Source: Clostridia bacterium
GTDB lineage: Bacteria > Bacillota > Clostridia > TANB77 > CAG-508
Reading direction: 5' to 3'
Assembly: GCA_022792395.1 (NCBI GenBank)
Contig: JAAWAX010000044.1
Span: 1 to 41,625, forward strand
Length of the DNA stretch: 41,625 nt
The notes beneath the pieces were generated by a model. It searched no databases. It worked only from the letters and a program-made list of their open reading frames with translations, and was not told the DNA's origin. This document shows positions 8,069-18,002 of the stretch, piece after piece. The position numbers were made by a program, and so were the translations under genes. Every line of letters begins with the position of its first letter. Within the stretch, counting starts at the first letter, position 1.

Positions 8069-9121
8069 TTGTTAATAAAGTCATTTAAAATCCAGAAAAA
8101 TTTAATTATTATTCTAGTTATAGCAGTAATTTTGCTATCTAGTATCACTATTTTTTATTCTTTTGCTACTGATGACACTTCTGATAATACGGAAACAGAA
8201 GAAAAAAAAGATTTTATTAAATGGGTAGATTTCAATGTTACTTCTGAAGTTTTAAATTTGACTGCTAAATTAGATATTGATTCCCATAACCAAGAAGATA
8301 AAGTTGTCTATCATTGGATTGAATTATTGGCTTATTTATCTTGTAAGAATGGTGGTAATTTTAAAAACTTTAATCAAAAAGATTTAAATGACTTAATAGA
8401 AGAATTAAAAAATGGACAGACAATGGATGATTTAACACAAAACATGAAATTTTACAATTATTACTATGATAGCTATTCTGCCGTTTTAGGTGGTTTTATT
8501 GGTAATTATTCCATGGAAGTAGCCAATGAAGATGGCACAAAATCTTATCAAGAAAAATATGGTTTAAAAGCTTTTCTTCCCATTGCTAAAAATTATTCTT
8601 TTAGCCATTATGATGACTTTGGAAATTCAAGGTCTTATGGATTTAAAAGAACTCATTTAGGAAATGATTTAATGGGTAGCATCGGAACCCCTATTATCGC
8701 TGTTGAATCTGGAATCATAGAAAATATTGGTTGGAATCAATATGGTGGTTGGCGAATTGGAATTCGAAGTTTTGATACCAAACGTTATTACTACTATGCT
8801 CATTTAAGGAAAAACCATCCCTACGCTGAAGGTTTAGAAGAAGGAATGACTGTAAAAGCTGGTGATGTAATTGGTTATCTTGGTATGACTGGTTACAGCA
8901 TTAAAGAAAATGTCAATAACATTAATGTTCCTCATTTACATTTTGGAATGCAATTAATTTTTGATGAATCTCAAGTAGACAGTCCTAATGAAATTTGGAT
9001 TGATGTCTATCATATTATTGAATTTTTACAAAAAAACCGTAGTGAGGTTTATATGGCAAATGAAGAGACAAAAGATTATGAAAGAAAATTTGATTTTATG
9101 GAAAATAGTTTAGCCGAATAA
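8069..9121 (+). CDS. Membrane-anchored M23 (LytM-type) metallopeptidase
   Basis: 350 residues. I choose the TTG at 8069, six bases after GAGGTG (8057-8062), over the GTG at 8060 that overlaps the binding site. An N-terminal membrane helix (residues about 12-32) anchors an extracellular region. The C-terminal M23 domain has the full LytM zinc set: H196 and D200 in HLGNDLM, and H289/H291 in HLHFG. Family members cut peptide cross-bridges in peptidoglycan or act in spore and wall remodelling. Residues 40-180 are a helical linker without a recognised domain. The gene ends facing the htrA gene, with a long hairpin between them. Confidence 0.85.
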   Translation: MLIKSFKIQKNLIIILVIAVILLSSITIFYSFATDDTSDNTETEEKKDFIKWVDFNVTSEVLNLTAKLDIDSHNQEDKVVYHWIELLAYLSCKNGGNFKNFNQKDLNDLIEELKNGQTMDDLTQNMKFYNYYYDSYSAVLGGFIGNYSMEVANEDGTKSYQEKYGLKAFLPIAKNYSFSHYDDFGNSRSYGFKRTHLGNDLMGSIGTPIIAVESGIIENIGWNQYGGWRIGIRSFDTKRYYYYAHLRKNHPYAEGLEEGMTVKAGDVIGYLGMTGYSIKENVNNINVPHLHFGMQLIFDESQVDSPNEIWIDVYHIIEFLQKNRSEVYMANEETKDYERKFDFMENSLAE

Positions 9122-9130
9122 TTTCCCACT

Positions 9131-9210
9131 TTCAAACTTCCCCACTGGTTCTGGGTTTAAATGGGAATGATTTCCTCATTTAAACCCAGAACCAGTGGGG
9201 AAGTTTGGAA
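9131..9210. repeat. Palindromic hairpin family, copy B
   Basis: The arms contain CTTCCCCACTGGTTCTGGGT and its complement ACCCAGAACCAGTGGGGAAG. The stem is about 32 bp with a loop of about 13 bases, between two convergent genes, where it can act as a two-way terminator. It shares its arm core with copies A and C. Confidence 0.8.
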
Positions 9211-9226
9211 GAAGTTTAACAAAAAT

Positions 9227-10364
9227 CTATTTTTTTCCTAACGCAATTTTTATTTCTTTATTAATTTTTCCTCTTGTTATTTTTAACGTTACCTCTTCAC
9301 TTGGCTTTTTTGTATAAATATATTGCCTTAAATCATTCATCGTATTAAGAGATACTTCATCAATACTAGTAATAATATCTCCTTCTTTCAACTCTGTTCC
9401 ATCCGCTGGACCATTTTTCGTAATTTGAGCCACATAAATTCCTTTCTCAAAATTAACATTTGTACCACTATTCAAATAAGGAATCACTTCCTTATCATAA
9501 GCATAAATTCCAATCGTTGATTCCTCAAAACCACCTGTACTTTTAAAACTTTCAATAATCGGTTTAATGATATTAATGGGAACAGCAAAACCAATTCCTT
9601 CTGCTGATGAAATTTTAACGGTGTTAATCCCTAAAACTTCTCCATTTGGGTAAATTAAAGGACCTCCACTATTGCCTGGATTAATGGTGGCATCGGTTTG
9701 AATTAAATCTGTCATATAAGAAGATTTATCAGTTTCCTCAATTTTTATGGTTCTATTTTTCGCACTAATAATTCCAGAAGTTACCGTTCTTCTAAATTCA
9801 AATCCGAATCGGATTTCCAATGGCATAAACCATTTCTCCTACTCGAATTTTACTAGAGTCAGCTAATTTAACATACTCTAAATTTTTAGCATTTATTTTA
9901 GTAAGTGATAAATCCAAGTCCAAATCACTCCATACTACGGTTCCATCATAGTTACTTCCATTTTCCAATGTAATATAACATTTACTATATTTTTCTCCTG
10001 TCACATGTGCATTACTTAAAATATACCCATCTTCTGTTACTATCATTCCTGTTCCTAAACCTAATTCACTTTCTGTTGTCTTTGATAAAATACTATTTCC
10101 CATATTCTTTAACTTTGAGATTCCAACTACTTTTCTTGTTGTGTCTTCAATTACATCTGCTACTTTTTTACTCTCTTCTTCTACCTCCTCCACACTTTGT
10201 GTACTAGGTGTGGATAAGATTCTTGTCGCCTCATAATTATTATCTTTTACTTCTATGTTATTGTATGTAATATATAAATAAAACACAGATATCCACACAA
10301 TTATTGCCAAAATAGCAATTATAATTACTTTTCTTTGATTGCTTATTTTTCTTTTTACTTTCAA
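9227..10364 (-). CDS. HtrA/DegP-like serine protease, requires +1 frameshift at a CGG codon
   Basis: Read with one skipped base at 9806, this gives about 378 residues, the usual length for a membrane-anchored HtrA. The TTG start at 10364 follows GGAGAGGTGG. Order: a basic N-terminus and membrane helix (about 12-32), then a trypsin-like domain with the catalytic triad His (SNAHVTG), Asp (in WSDLDLDLSL) and Ser (NPGNSGGP), then a C-terminal PDZ domain with GIYVAQI. The zero frame reads IGNPI, then CGG-ATT-TGA; skipping the C gives IGNPIGFEFRRTVTSG, restoring the conserved GNPxG glycine. No other lesion exists, so decay is unlikely. HtrA proteases degrade misfolded exported proteins. It is either a translational frameshift or a sequence error. 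Confidence 0.8.
9804..9806 (-). other. In-frame CGG, +1 frameshift site in htrA
   Basis: Minus-strand context CCG-ATT-CGG-ATT-TGA. Skipping C and reading GGA restores the family consensus. The zero frame ends two codons later. Confidence 0.8.
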
Positions 10365-10444
10365 ACTTTTCCACCTCTCCTATAGTATTCCCAATTTTCC
10401 TTATTTTAAACTTGTTAATTGTAGGAGACATCCCTTAATTGCCC

Positions 10445-10474
10445 TTGACAATTTGAGGCAAAAAACTATATAAT
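10445..10474 (+). promoter_or_regulatory. NRPS operon promoter
   Basis: TTGACA (10445-10450), 18-bp spacer, TATAAT (10469-10474), 50 bp upstream of the NRPS start. Confidence 0.75.
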
Positions 10475-10495
10475 TTGACTAATATAATTAGACAA
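10475..10495. promoter_or_regulatory. Dyad at the NRPS transcription start (possible operator)
   Basis: TTGaCTAAT-ATA-ATTAGaCAA sits directly after the -10 box, where a bound protein would block initiation. The binding protein is unknown. Confidence 0.45.
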
Positions 10496-10523
10496 AATTT
10501 TAAGAAAGATACAAGGTGAAAAA

Positions 10524-13500
10524 ATGAAAAAGGATGTTTATGAATTAACAAATGCACAAAAATCAATTTGGCTTACAGAACAATATTTAAAAAATACTAG
10601 TATTGGTAATATTACAGGTAAAATACTAATTAATGAAAAAATTAATGTAGAAAAATTAATCACTTCTATTCAAGAATTTGTACGCAGAAATGATAGCATG
10701 CGTACTAGATTACTGGTTGAAAATGGAGTTCCGAAACAATATTTTAACGATTTTTCCAATTTTCCAATCGAAACAAAAAAGGTTAATTCACAAGAAGAAG
10801 TTGATGAATTAGCAGCTAAACTTGCTACGACTCCTTTTTCTTTAATAGATTCTAATTTGTTTCAATTTACTATTTTTGTTTTTCCAAATGGTAATGGTGG
10901 TATGTTAATTTCTATTCACCATATTATTGGTGATGCTTGGACATCTGGTTTAATTGTTTCTGGTGTTATGGATATTTATGAATGTTTAATTCGCACTAAT
11001 CAGTTGAACGAAAACACAAATTTCTCCTATCTTAACTATATAAATTCTGAAAAAGATTATTTGGGTAGTCCCAAATTTGATAAAGATGCTGAATTTTGGA
11101 ATCAAGTTTTCGGTAATATCCCTCTTGTTCCCGAAATTCCAAGTAAAAAGTGCTTGGCATCAAACCAAGGTATTGACTATGCTTCTAAAAGAAAGGAATT
11201 CCTTTTACCAAAAGATTTAGTTACTAAAATTAATACTTTTTGTAAAGAATCTAATATTTCTATTTTTAACTTTTTTATGGGAATTTATGCTATTTATACT
11301 TATCATATTTGTAATTTAGATGAATTTGTAATTGGCACACCTATTTTAAACCGAACCAATTTTAAAGAAAAATCATCAACTGGAATGTATATTAGTACTA
11401 TACCTTTTAAGTTTCATATCGATTCTAATATGAACTTTACTTCTTTTGTACAAAATATCTCTCAAGATATGAGACAAGTTTTTAGACATCAAAAATATCC
11501 CTATCAAAATATTTTACAGAATTTGAGAAGAATTGACCCTCAAGTTCCTAATTTATATGACTTTCTAATTTCTTATCAAAATATGAGAATGGATACTAAA
11601 ATAAATTCTATTCCTTATGAAGCTACTTGGATTTCAAATGGTAATATTTCTGATAGTTTAAATATTCATCTTTATGATATGAATGATATCGGTAGCTTAA
11701 ACATTGCTTATGATTATCAAATTAATAAATATGCACTACAAGATATTGAAAACTTACATTTTCGTATTTTAACAATTATTACTCAAGTGATTGAAAATTC
11801 TTCACTTGCTATAAAAGATATTAATATATTGTCAGTACAAGATGAAAAAAGACTTCAAAATAATATTCGTTCGACTAAAGATGAATTTATTTTTTGTTCT
11901 AACATTTTAGAACAGATTGAACAAAATACCAAAGAAAAACTTAATCAAATAGCTATTGAAACCGATACCCAAAGTATTACCTATGAAGAATTATTCTTAA
12001 GAGTTACTAAACTAGCCAACTATTTAATCGCCAATGGTTTACAAAAAAATAATAACATTGGTATCTTTACCAACCGTTCTATTGATGTTATTATTGGTAT
12101 TTTAGCTATTTTAAAAATTGGTTCTACCTATGTTCCAATTGACCCAGAATATCCAAAAGCTCGAATTGATTATATGATGGACAAAGCTAATTTAGATTTT
12201 ATTTTAACAGATAATCCTAATTTAGTTAATTTAGTAGAAAACAGAGAAATTTCTTTCCTTATGATTGATGAAAAGCAATATGTTAATTGTTCTTCCGTTT
12301 TCTCTAAAAAAATATCTTATGACATAGAACAAAATTTATACATTGTATTCACCTCTGGCTCAACAGGTAATCCAAAAGGTGTTACCATATCTCATAAAAA
12401 CATGTTAAATTTAATCTATTTTGAAAAAGAAAAGACTAATCTTTTAACTGGTAAAAATCGCATTTTACAATTTGCTACTATGAGTTTCGATGTTAGTTAT
12501 CAAGAAATATACTCTGCTTTTTTAAGTGGTTCTACTTTAGTTTTAGTAAAAGAAGACATTCGAAAAGATAGTCATAAATTAACAGATTACCTATTAAAAA
12601 AACAAATTGACACTTTATTTATCCCTCCAGCTTATTTGAGATTATTAACAGAAGAACCTACTAATGTAGAAAAATTTAAAACTTATCTTAAAAATATTAT
12701 TACAGCTGGTGAACAATTAGTAATTACTCATGGAATTGAACAACTTCTTTTGGCTGGTATTACCATTCATAATCACTATGGACCTGCTGAAACACATGTG
12801 GCAACAACTTATATTGTAAATAAGGAAAATATAGAAGTCAAACCTCCTATCGGTAGTCCTATTTCTAATACCAATATTTACATTTTGGACAAATGTAATA
12901 AAATTTGCCCTCCTTTTACGATTGGTCAAATTGCTATTAGTGGTGATTGTGTTGGAAATGGCTATTTTAATAACCCAGATTTAAGCAAAGAAAAATTCTT
13001 AACCGATTTTTACTCTAATAAAAAAATGTACTTAACTGGTGATTTAGGATATATTGATGAATCTTATTGTATTCACTATTTAGGTAGACAAGATTTTCAA
13101 GTAAAAATTAATGGTTTTCGAATTGAACTAGAGGAAATTGACAAAGTATTTATGCAGATAAAAAATGTTCAAAATGCAGTAAGTATTATTTTAGAAGAAA
13201 ATCATAAAAAACACATTGTTACTTATTATACTTTATTAGGAAAAATTTCTGAAACTGATTTATATGAACACTTAAAAGACAAATTGCCACATTATATGAT
13301 ACCTTCTCGTATCATAAAATTAGATGAATTTCCTTTGACTATGAATGGAAAAGTAGATAAAAAAGCACTTCCTAAAGTAAATTTATTAAATACTTCTTTG
13401 GAGTTTATTGAACCGAAAACGCCACTTGAAATACAATTTGCTACCATTTGGAAAGAGATTTTTAATACCGACAAAATTTCAACCAATTTCAACTTCTTTG

Positions 13501-16500
13501 CCATTGGAGGAGATTCTTTATTGGCTATTAAATTATCTGCCAAAATATTAGATAGTTTTCAAGTAGATATTTCCGTAAAAGATATCTTTAAAACGCCTAT
13601 TTTTTCTGACTTATTGGACTTAATCTGTATGAATCAATCAAAAGCAAAAGCAAAACTTCAAATAGCAGTGGAAAAAGATTTTTATCCTTTATCTTCTGCC
13701 CAAAAAAGAATTTATTATACAAATAAGGTAATTGGTGAAAATCATCTTGTTTATAATTTACCTGGTGCTTTGTTAATAAAAGAAGTTTTAGATAGTCAAA
13801 AAGTAGAAAATGCTTTTAACCAAGTAATTAAGAAACATAGTAGTTTCCGAACTTCTTTCCATCTAGTGGATAATAAACCAATGCAAAAAATTGAAAAAGA
13901 ACTCAATATAAAATTGTCAGTAAAACATGAAAATAGTAAAAATACACAAAAATTAGTAAATAGTTTTCCTAGTAGTTTTGACTTAAGTAATGCACCTCTA
14001 TTACACATTGCTATGTACATTTTAGACAACAAAGAAACCTTAATTTTACTAGATACTCATCATATCATTGTAGATGGTACCTCTTTAAATATCATCATAA
14101 AAGATTTTTGTGATTTTTATAATGAAAACTGCACAAATTTTGATAAAACTTTTTCTTATAAAGATTTTGCTGTTTTAGAAAACAAACTAGTTTCTTCTGA
14201 TAAGCTAGCGACCATAGAAAATTACTGGCTTTCTAAATTTGAAAATAAAGCCATTCCTATTCTTGATTTGCCTTATGACTATGCAAGACCTATTATGAAA
14301 TCTTACTGTGGAAATAAAATCTCAAAAAAAATAACCAAGTCGAACTTTGAAAAATATGAAAATTATGCAAAATCTCTTGGTATTTCTCCTTATATGTTTT
14401 TTTTAGCTACTTTCTTTCTTGTTTTATATAAATATACTAATCAAAAACATTTAATAGTAGGAACACCAACTGCTGGAAGAGAGTTGGAAGAATTACAAAA
14501 TCTAGTTGGAATGTTTGTTAATAACATTGTTTTATCTTATGAAATGGACAAGGATGATACCATTTCAGCATTTTTAGATAAAATAAAAAACACTACCATT
14601 GATGCTTTAACTTATCAACCCTATCCTTTTGACAAATTAGTTAAAAAACTAAATTTACCAAAAGATACCAGTCGAAATCCTTTATTTGATGTCATGTTTA
14701 TTTATCAAAATATGACAACAGATAAATTTACCATTCATGATAAAAACATTTCATTTATGGAAGCTAAAACGAGTATTTCTAAATTTGACCTATCTTTAGA
14801 AGTTATTCCATCTTCTCATGTCATTCGTTTAGAATACGCTTCTGATTTATTTAAAAAACACACGATAGAACAATTTATGTATCACTATTTGGAAGCATTA
14901 GAAAGCATGTATCAAAATGGTAATAAAAAAATAAGCGAAATTTCTATTTTAAGTGAAAAAGAAAAGCAATATTTATTAAACGATTTTAATGATACTTATT
15001 TAGATTATCCTAAACATGAAACTATTTCTACCTTATTCGAAAAGCAAGTAGAAATAACCCCAGATGCTATTGCTCTTACTTTTCACGATACTAGCCTTAC
15101 TTTTAATGAATTAAATAAAAGAGCAAATTCTTTAGCTAATTATTTAAGAAATTTAGGCGTAACTAGAAATGACATCGTAGGTATTATGCTACCTAGGTCT
15201 TTGGAATTAATAATTTCCATGTTGGCAGTATTAAAAGCTGGTGGAACCTATATTCCAATTGACCCAATGTATCCTAAAAATAGAACAGAATATATGTTAG
15301 AAAATAGCCAAGCCAAATTCTTATTAACCTTTTCTAGCTTAAACCAAAATATCCACTTTGAAAATACGATATCTGTTGAATTAGAAAATGATACTATCTA
15401 TTCTTTACCAGATAAAAATTTGAAAAATATTAATGAACCTTCTGATTGTTCTTATATCATTTATACTTCTGGTTCTACTGGTAATCCAAAAGGTGTGGTT
15501 TTAAATCATAAAGCTTTAGTTAATTTGTGTTATCATTTAAATAATTATGTAGACTTTTTAAATGGTACTAGTTCAGCCAAAAATATGCTTTCTGTTACCA
15601 CTGCCAGCTTTGATATATTCATTTTTGAAACTTTAATTGGTTTGCAAAAGGGATTGAAAATTATTCTAGCGGATGAAGAAGAACAGCGTGTACCTTCTTT
15701 GCTAAATAAATTAATTGAAAAAGAAAATGCGCAAATGATTCAAATGACTCCATCTAGAATGCAATTTTTAGTAGATAACAAACAAGAAATTCCTGCTATT
15801 ACTAAATTACAGTATATAGTTTTAGCTGGTGAACCATTACCAATTAAATTACTAAAAACTTTAAAAAGTTTAGGAATAAAAAAAGTATATAATGGTTATG
15901 GGCCTTCTGAAACAACTGTATTTTCAACCTTTACGGATGTTACCAATTATAGAAAAATGACCATTGGAAAACCTCTTGCCAATACGCAAATTTATTTATT
16001 AGATAAGGATTTAAATCTTGTTCCACAAGGAGTTGCAGGTGAACTATATATTTCAGGTGATGGTGTTGGTAATGGTTATTTGAATCATCCAGAACTTACT
16101 AAGAAAAGCTTTATCCCAAATCCTTTTGTTCCCAATACTCTTATGTATAAGACTGGTGACAGTGGTAAAATCCTCTCAAATGGCGAAATTTATTATTTAG
16201 AAAGATTGGATAACCAAGTTAAAATTAGGGGACTTCGAATAGAATTAGAGGAAATTGAAAATAAAATTCTAAAATTCCCTAGTATGCAAAAGGTAAAAGT
16301 AGTAAAACAAATGATTCAAAATAGAGAATTCATATCAAGCTATTTTGTTGCTAATAGTAGAATTCGAATTAGTGAATTAAGAAGTTATCTTGCTAAACAA
16401 TTACCAAATTATATGATTCCTTCTTACTTTACTGCTTTAGATAACTTTCCTTATACACCAAATGGAAAAATCGATAAAAAAGCCTTACCTCTTCCAAAAA

Positions 16501-18002
16501 CGATTTCTAATCAAGAGGCTAAAGTCGAAAAACCTACTACAAAAACACAAAGACAATTAGTAGAAATATGGGAAAATATACTTCATATCTCCCCAATTGG
16601 TATTAAAGATAACTTTTTTGAATTAGGTGGCGATTCTATTTTAGCTATGACACTACACATTGAATTACTAAAATTAACCGATAAAATTACCTATGCTGAT
16701 ATTTTTAGTAATCCTTGCCTAGATGATTTAGCTAAATTAATTGACAATCAAAAACGTAAGTCTTCTGAAAAATTAGATGAAGCTTTAAAGCATCAATTTG
16801 ATGATATCTTAGAACCTTGTCTAACCCTTCCGAAAGAATATCCTTACCAATCTCCAAAAAACATCTTACTAGCTGGTGTTACAGGCTTTTTAGGTAGTCA
16901 TATTTTAGATAGCTTTTTACAAAAAGAAAAAGGTAATATTTATTGTCTCATTCGAAATGAACCTGGACTTACCCCTCATATTAAATTATTAGACAAACTG
17001 CATTTCTACTTTGGAACAAAATATGACCATTTAATCGATAACAGGATTTTTGTCATAAAATGTGATATGTTAGATAAAAATTTAGGTTTAAGCCAAAAAT
17101 CTTTGAATGACCTAGCTTCTCACGTTGATACTGTCATTAATTGTGTAGCAAAAGTTTCTCATTATGGTTCTTATGATAGTTTCTATGATATTAATGTAAA
17201 ATCAGTAGATTATTTAATTGATTTTTGTATGAATTATGATAAGAAATTTTACCAAGTATCTACTTTAAGTGTGTCTGGAAATTCTTTTGTTGACCAATAC
17301 TATGAGGAACAAAATATGACAGAAACCGTAAATTATAGAGAAAATAACTTCTACATTGGTCAACCATTAAATAATGTCTATATCAGAACGAAATTTGAAG
17401 CTGAAAAATCAGTTCTATCAGCCATACAACAAGGACTAGATGCTTATATTTTAAGAGTTGGTAATTTAATGCCTCGTAAGTTAGATGGAAAATTTCAACC
17501 AAATATTAATGAAAATGCTTATTTAAATAGACTTTTAGCATTTTTAAATATAGGAAGCATCCCAAAAAGTTTATTAAATGGCTATTTAGAATTTACTCCT
17601 ATTGATGAAACAGCAAATGCTATTTTAAGCTTGCTATGTCATCCTTCTGATAAAAATAGAATTTTTCATATTTTCAATGACAAGCATATTCAAATTTCAG
17701 ACTTCCTAAATCTATTAAAACTTTATAACTATGTCATAGATATTGTTTCTGATAAAGACTTTAAAGCAAAGGTCAAGAGGATGTTAGAAGATGACTCGCA
17801 AAAACAACTTTTGACTCATTTAATAAATGATTTTGATAAAGACTTGAATTTATCTTATAAAACAAATATAATATTAAAATCAGAATTAACAAAAAAATAT
17901 TTGAAAAATATTGACTTTGATTGGTCAGAAATTGATAGTAATTATATTAAAAATTTAATTAATTGTATCGAACTCTTAAGAAAAGGTGATTTTAATGGAT
18001 AA
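10524..18002 (+). CDS. Nonribosomal peptide synthetase, C-A-T-C-A-T-R (reductase release)
   Basis: 2492 residues, start after AAGGTGA. Modules in order: condensation domain 1 with HHIIGDAW (132-139); adenylation 1 with TSGSTGNPKG (from about 610), FDVSYQE and NHYGPAETH; carrier 1 with GGDS (Ser998 attaches phosphopantetheine); condensation 2 with HHIIVDG (1179-1185); adenylation 2 with TSGSTGNPKG (from 1648), FDIFIFE and NGYGPSETT; carrier 2 with GGDS (Ser2038); terminal reductase with GVTGFLG (2118-2124) and the YxxxK pair (Tyr2286, Lys2290). There is no thioesterase. Such enzymes release a dipeptide aldehyde, which can cyclise to a pyrazinone. The N-terminal C domain suggests an acyl cap on residue one. 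Gut Clostridia are known to carry this architecture. Amino acids were not assigned. No phosphopantetheinyl transferase is in the window. The gene has no in-frame CGG. Confidence 0.93.
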   Translation: MKKDVYELTNAQKSIWLTEQYLKNTSIGNITGKILINEKINVEKLITSIQEFVRRNDSMRTRLLVENGVPKQYFNDFSNFPIETKKVNSQEEVDELAAKLATTPFSLIDSNLFQFTIFVFPNGNGGMLISIHHIIGDAWTSGLIVSGVMDIYECLIRTNQLNENTNFSYLNYINSEKDYLGSPKFDKDAEFWNQVFGNIPLVPEIPSKKCLASNQGIDYASKRKEFLLPKDLVTKINTFCKESNISIFNFFMGIYAIYTYHICNLDEFVIGTPILNRTNFKEKSSTGMYISTIPFKFHIDSNMNFTSFVQNISQDMRQVFRHQKYPYQNILQNLRRIDPQVPNLYDFLISYQNMRMDTKINSIPYEATWISNGNISDSLNIHLYDMNDIGSLNIAYDYQINKYALQDIENLHFRILTIITQVIENSSLAIKDINILSVQDEKRLQNNIRSTKDEFIFCSNILEQIEQNTKEKLNQIAIETDTQSITYEELFLRVTKLANYLIANGLQKNNNIGIFTNRSIDVIIGILAILKIGSTYVPIDPEYPKARIDYMMDKANLDFILTDNPNLVNLVENREISFLMIDEKQYVNCSSVFSKKISYDIEQNLYIVFTSGSTGNPKGVTISHKNMLNLIYFEKEKTNLLTGKNRILQFATMSFDVSYQEIYSAFLSGSTLVLVKEDIRKDSHKLTDYLLKKQIDTLFIPPAYLRLLTEEPTNVEKFKTYLKNIITAGEQLVITHGIEQLLLAGITIHNHYGPAETHVATTYIVNKENIEVKPPIGSPISNTNIYILDKCNKICPPFTIGQIAISGDCVGNGYFNNPDLSKEKFLTDFYSNKKMYLTGDLGYIDESYCIHYLGRQDFQVKINGFRIELEEIDKVFMQIKNVQNAVSIILEENHKKHIVTYYTLLGKISETDLYEHLKDKLPHYMIPSRIIKLDEFPLTMNGKVDKKALPKVNLLNTSLEFIEPKTPLEIQFATIWKEIFNTDKISTNFNFFAIGGDSLLAIKLSAKILDSFQVDISVKDIFKTPIFSDLLDLICMNQSKAKAKLQIAVEKDFYPLSSAQKRIYYTNKVIGENHLVYNLPGALLIKEVLDSQKVENAFNQVIKKHSSFRTSFHLVDNKPMQKIEKELNIKLSVKHENSKNTQKLVNSFPSSFDLSNAPLLHIAMYILDNKETLILLDTHHIIVDGTSLNIIIKDFCDFYNENCTNFDKTFSYKDFAVLENKLVSSDKLATIENYWLSKFENKAIPILDLPYDYARPIMKSYCGNKISKKITKSNFEKYENYAKSLGISPYMFFLATFFLVLYKYTNQKHLIVGTPTAGRELEELQNLVGMFVNNIVLSYEMDKDDTISAFLDKIKNTTIDALTYQPYPFDKLVKKLNLPKDTSRNPLFDVMFIYQNMTTDKFTIHDKNISFMEAKTSISKFDLSLEVIPSSHVIRLEYASDLFKKHTIEQFMYHYLEALESMYQNGNKKISEISILSEKEKQYLLNDFNDTYLDYPKHETISTLFEKQVEITPDAIALTFHDTSLTFNELNKRANSLANYLRNLGVTRNDIVGIMLPRSLELIISMLAVLKAGGTYIPIDPMYPKNRTEYMLENSQAKFLLTFSSLNQNIHFENTISVELENDTIYSLPDKNLKNINEPSDCSYIIYTSGSTGNPKGVVLNHKALVNLCYHLNNYVDFLNGTSSAKNMLSVTTASFDIFIFETLIGLQKGLKIILADEEEQRVPSLLNKLIEKENAQMIQMTPSRMQFLVDNKQEIPAITKLQYIVLAGEPLPIKLLKTLKSLGIKKVYNGYGPSETTVFSTFTDVTNYRKMTIGKPLANTQIYLLDKDLNLVPQGVAGELYISGDGVGNGYLNHPELTKKSFIPNPFVPNTLMYKTGDSGKILSNGEIYYLERLDNQVKIRGLRIELEEIENKILKFPSMQKVKVVKQMIQNREFISSYFVANSRIRISELRSYLAKQLPNYMIPSYFTALDNFPYTPNGKIDKKALPLPKTISNQEAKVEKPTTKTQRQLVEIWENILHISPIGIKDNFFELGGDSILAMTLHIELLKLTDKITYADIFSNPCLDDLAKLIDNQKRKSSEKLDEALKHQFDDILEPCLTLPKEYPYQSPKNILLAGVTGFLGSHILDSFLQKEKGNIYCLIRNEPGLTPHIKLLDKLHFYFGTKYDHLIDNRIFVIKCDMLDKNLGLSQKSLNDLASHVDTVINCVAKVSHYGSYDSFYDINVKSVDYLIDFCMNYDKKFYQVSTLSVSGNSFVDQYYEEQNMTETVNYRENNFYIGQPLNNVYIRTKFEAEKSVLSAIQQGLDAYILRVGNLMPRKLDGKFQPNINENAYLNRLLAFLNIGSIPKSLLNGYLEFTPIDETANAILSLLCHPSDKNRIFHIFNDKHIQISDFLNLLKLYNYVIDIVSDKDFKAKVKRMLEDDSQKQLLTHLINDFDKDLNLSYKTNIILKSELTKKYLKNIDFDWSEIDSNYIKNLINCIELLRKGDFNG

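Noticed and set aside
12717..12929. Minus-strand reading frames inside the NRPS (also 13292-13543 and 13796-14032)
   Set aside because: They are shadows of a continuous, motif-complete NRPS frame and lack ribosome binding sites.
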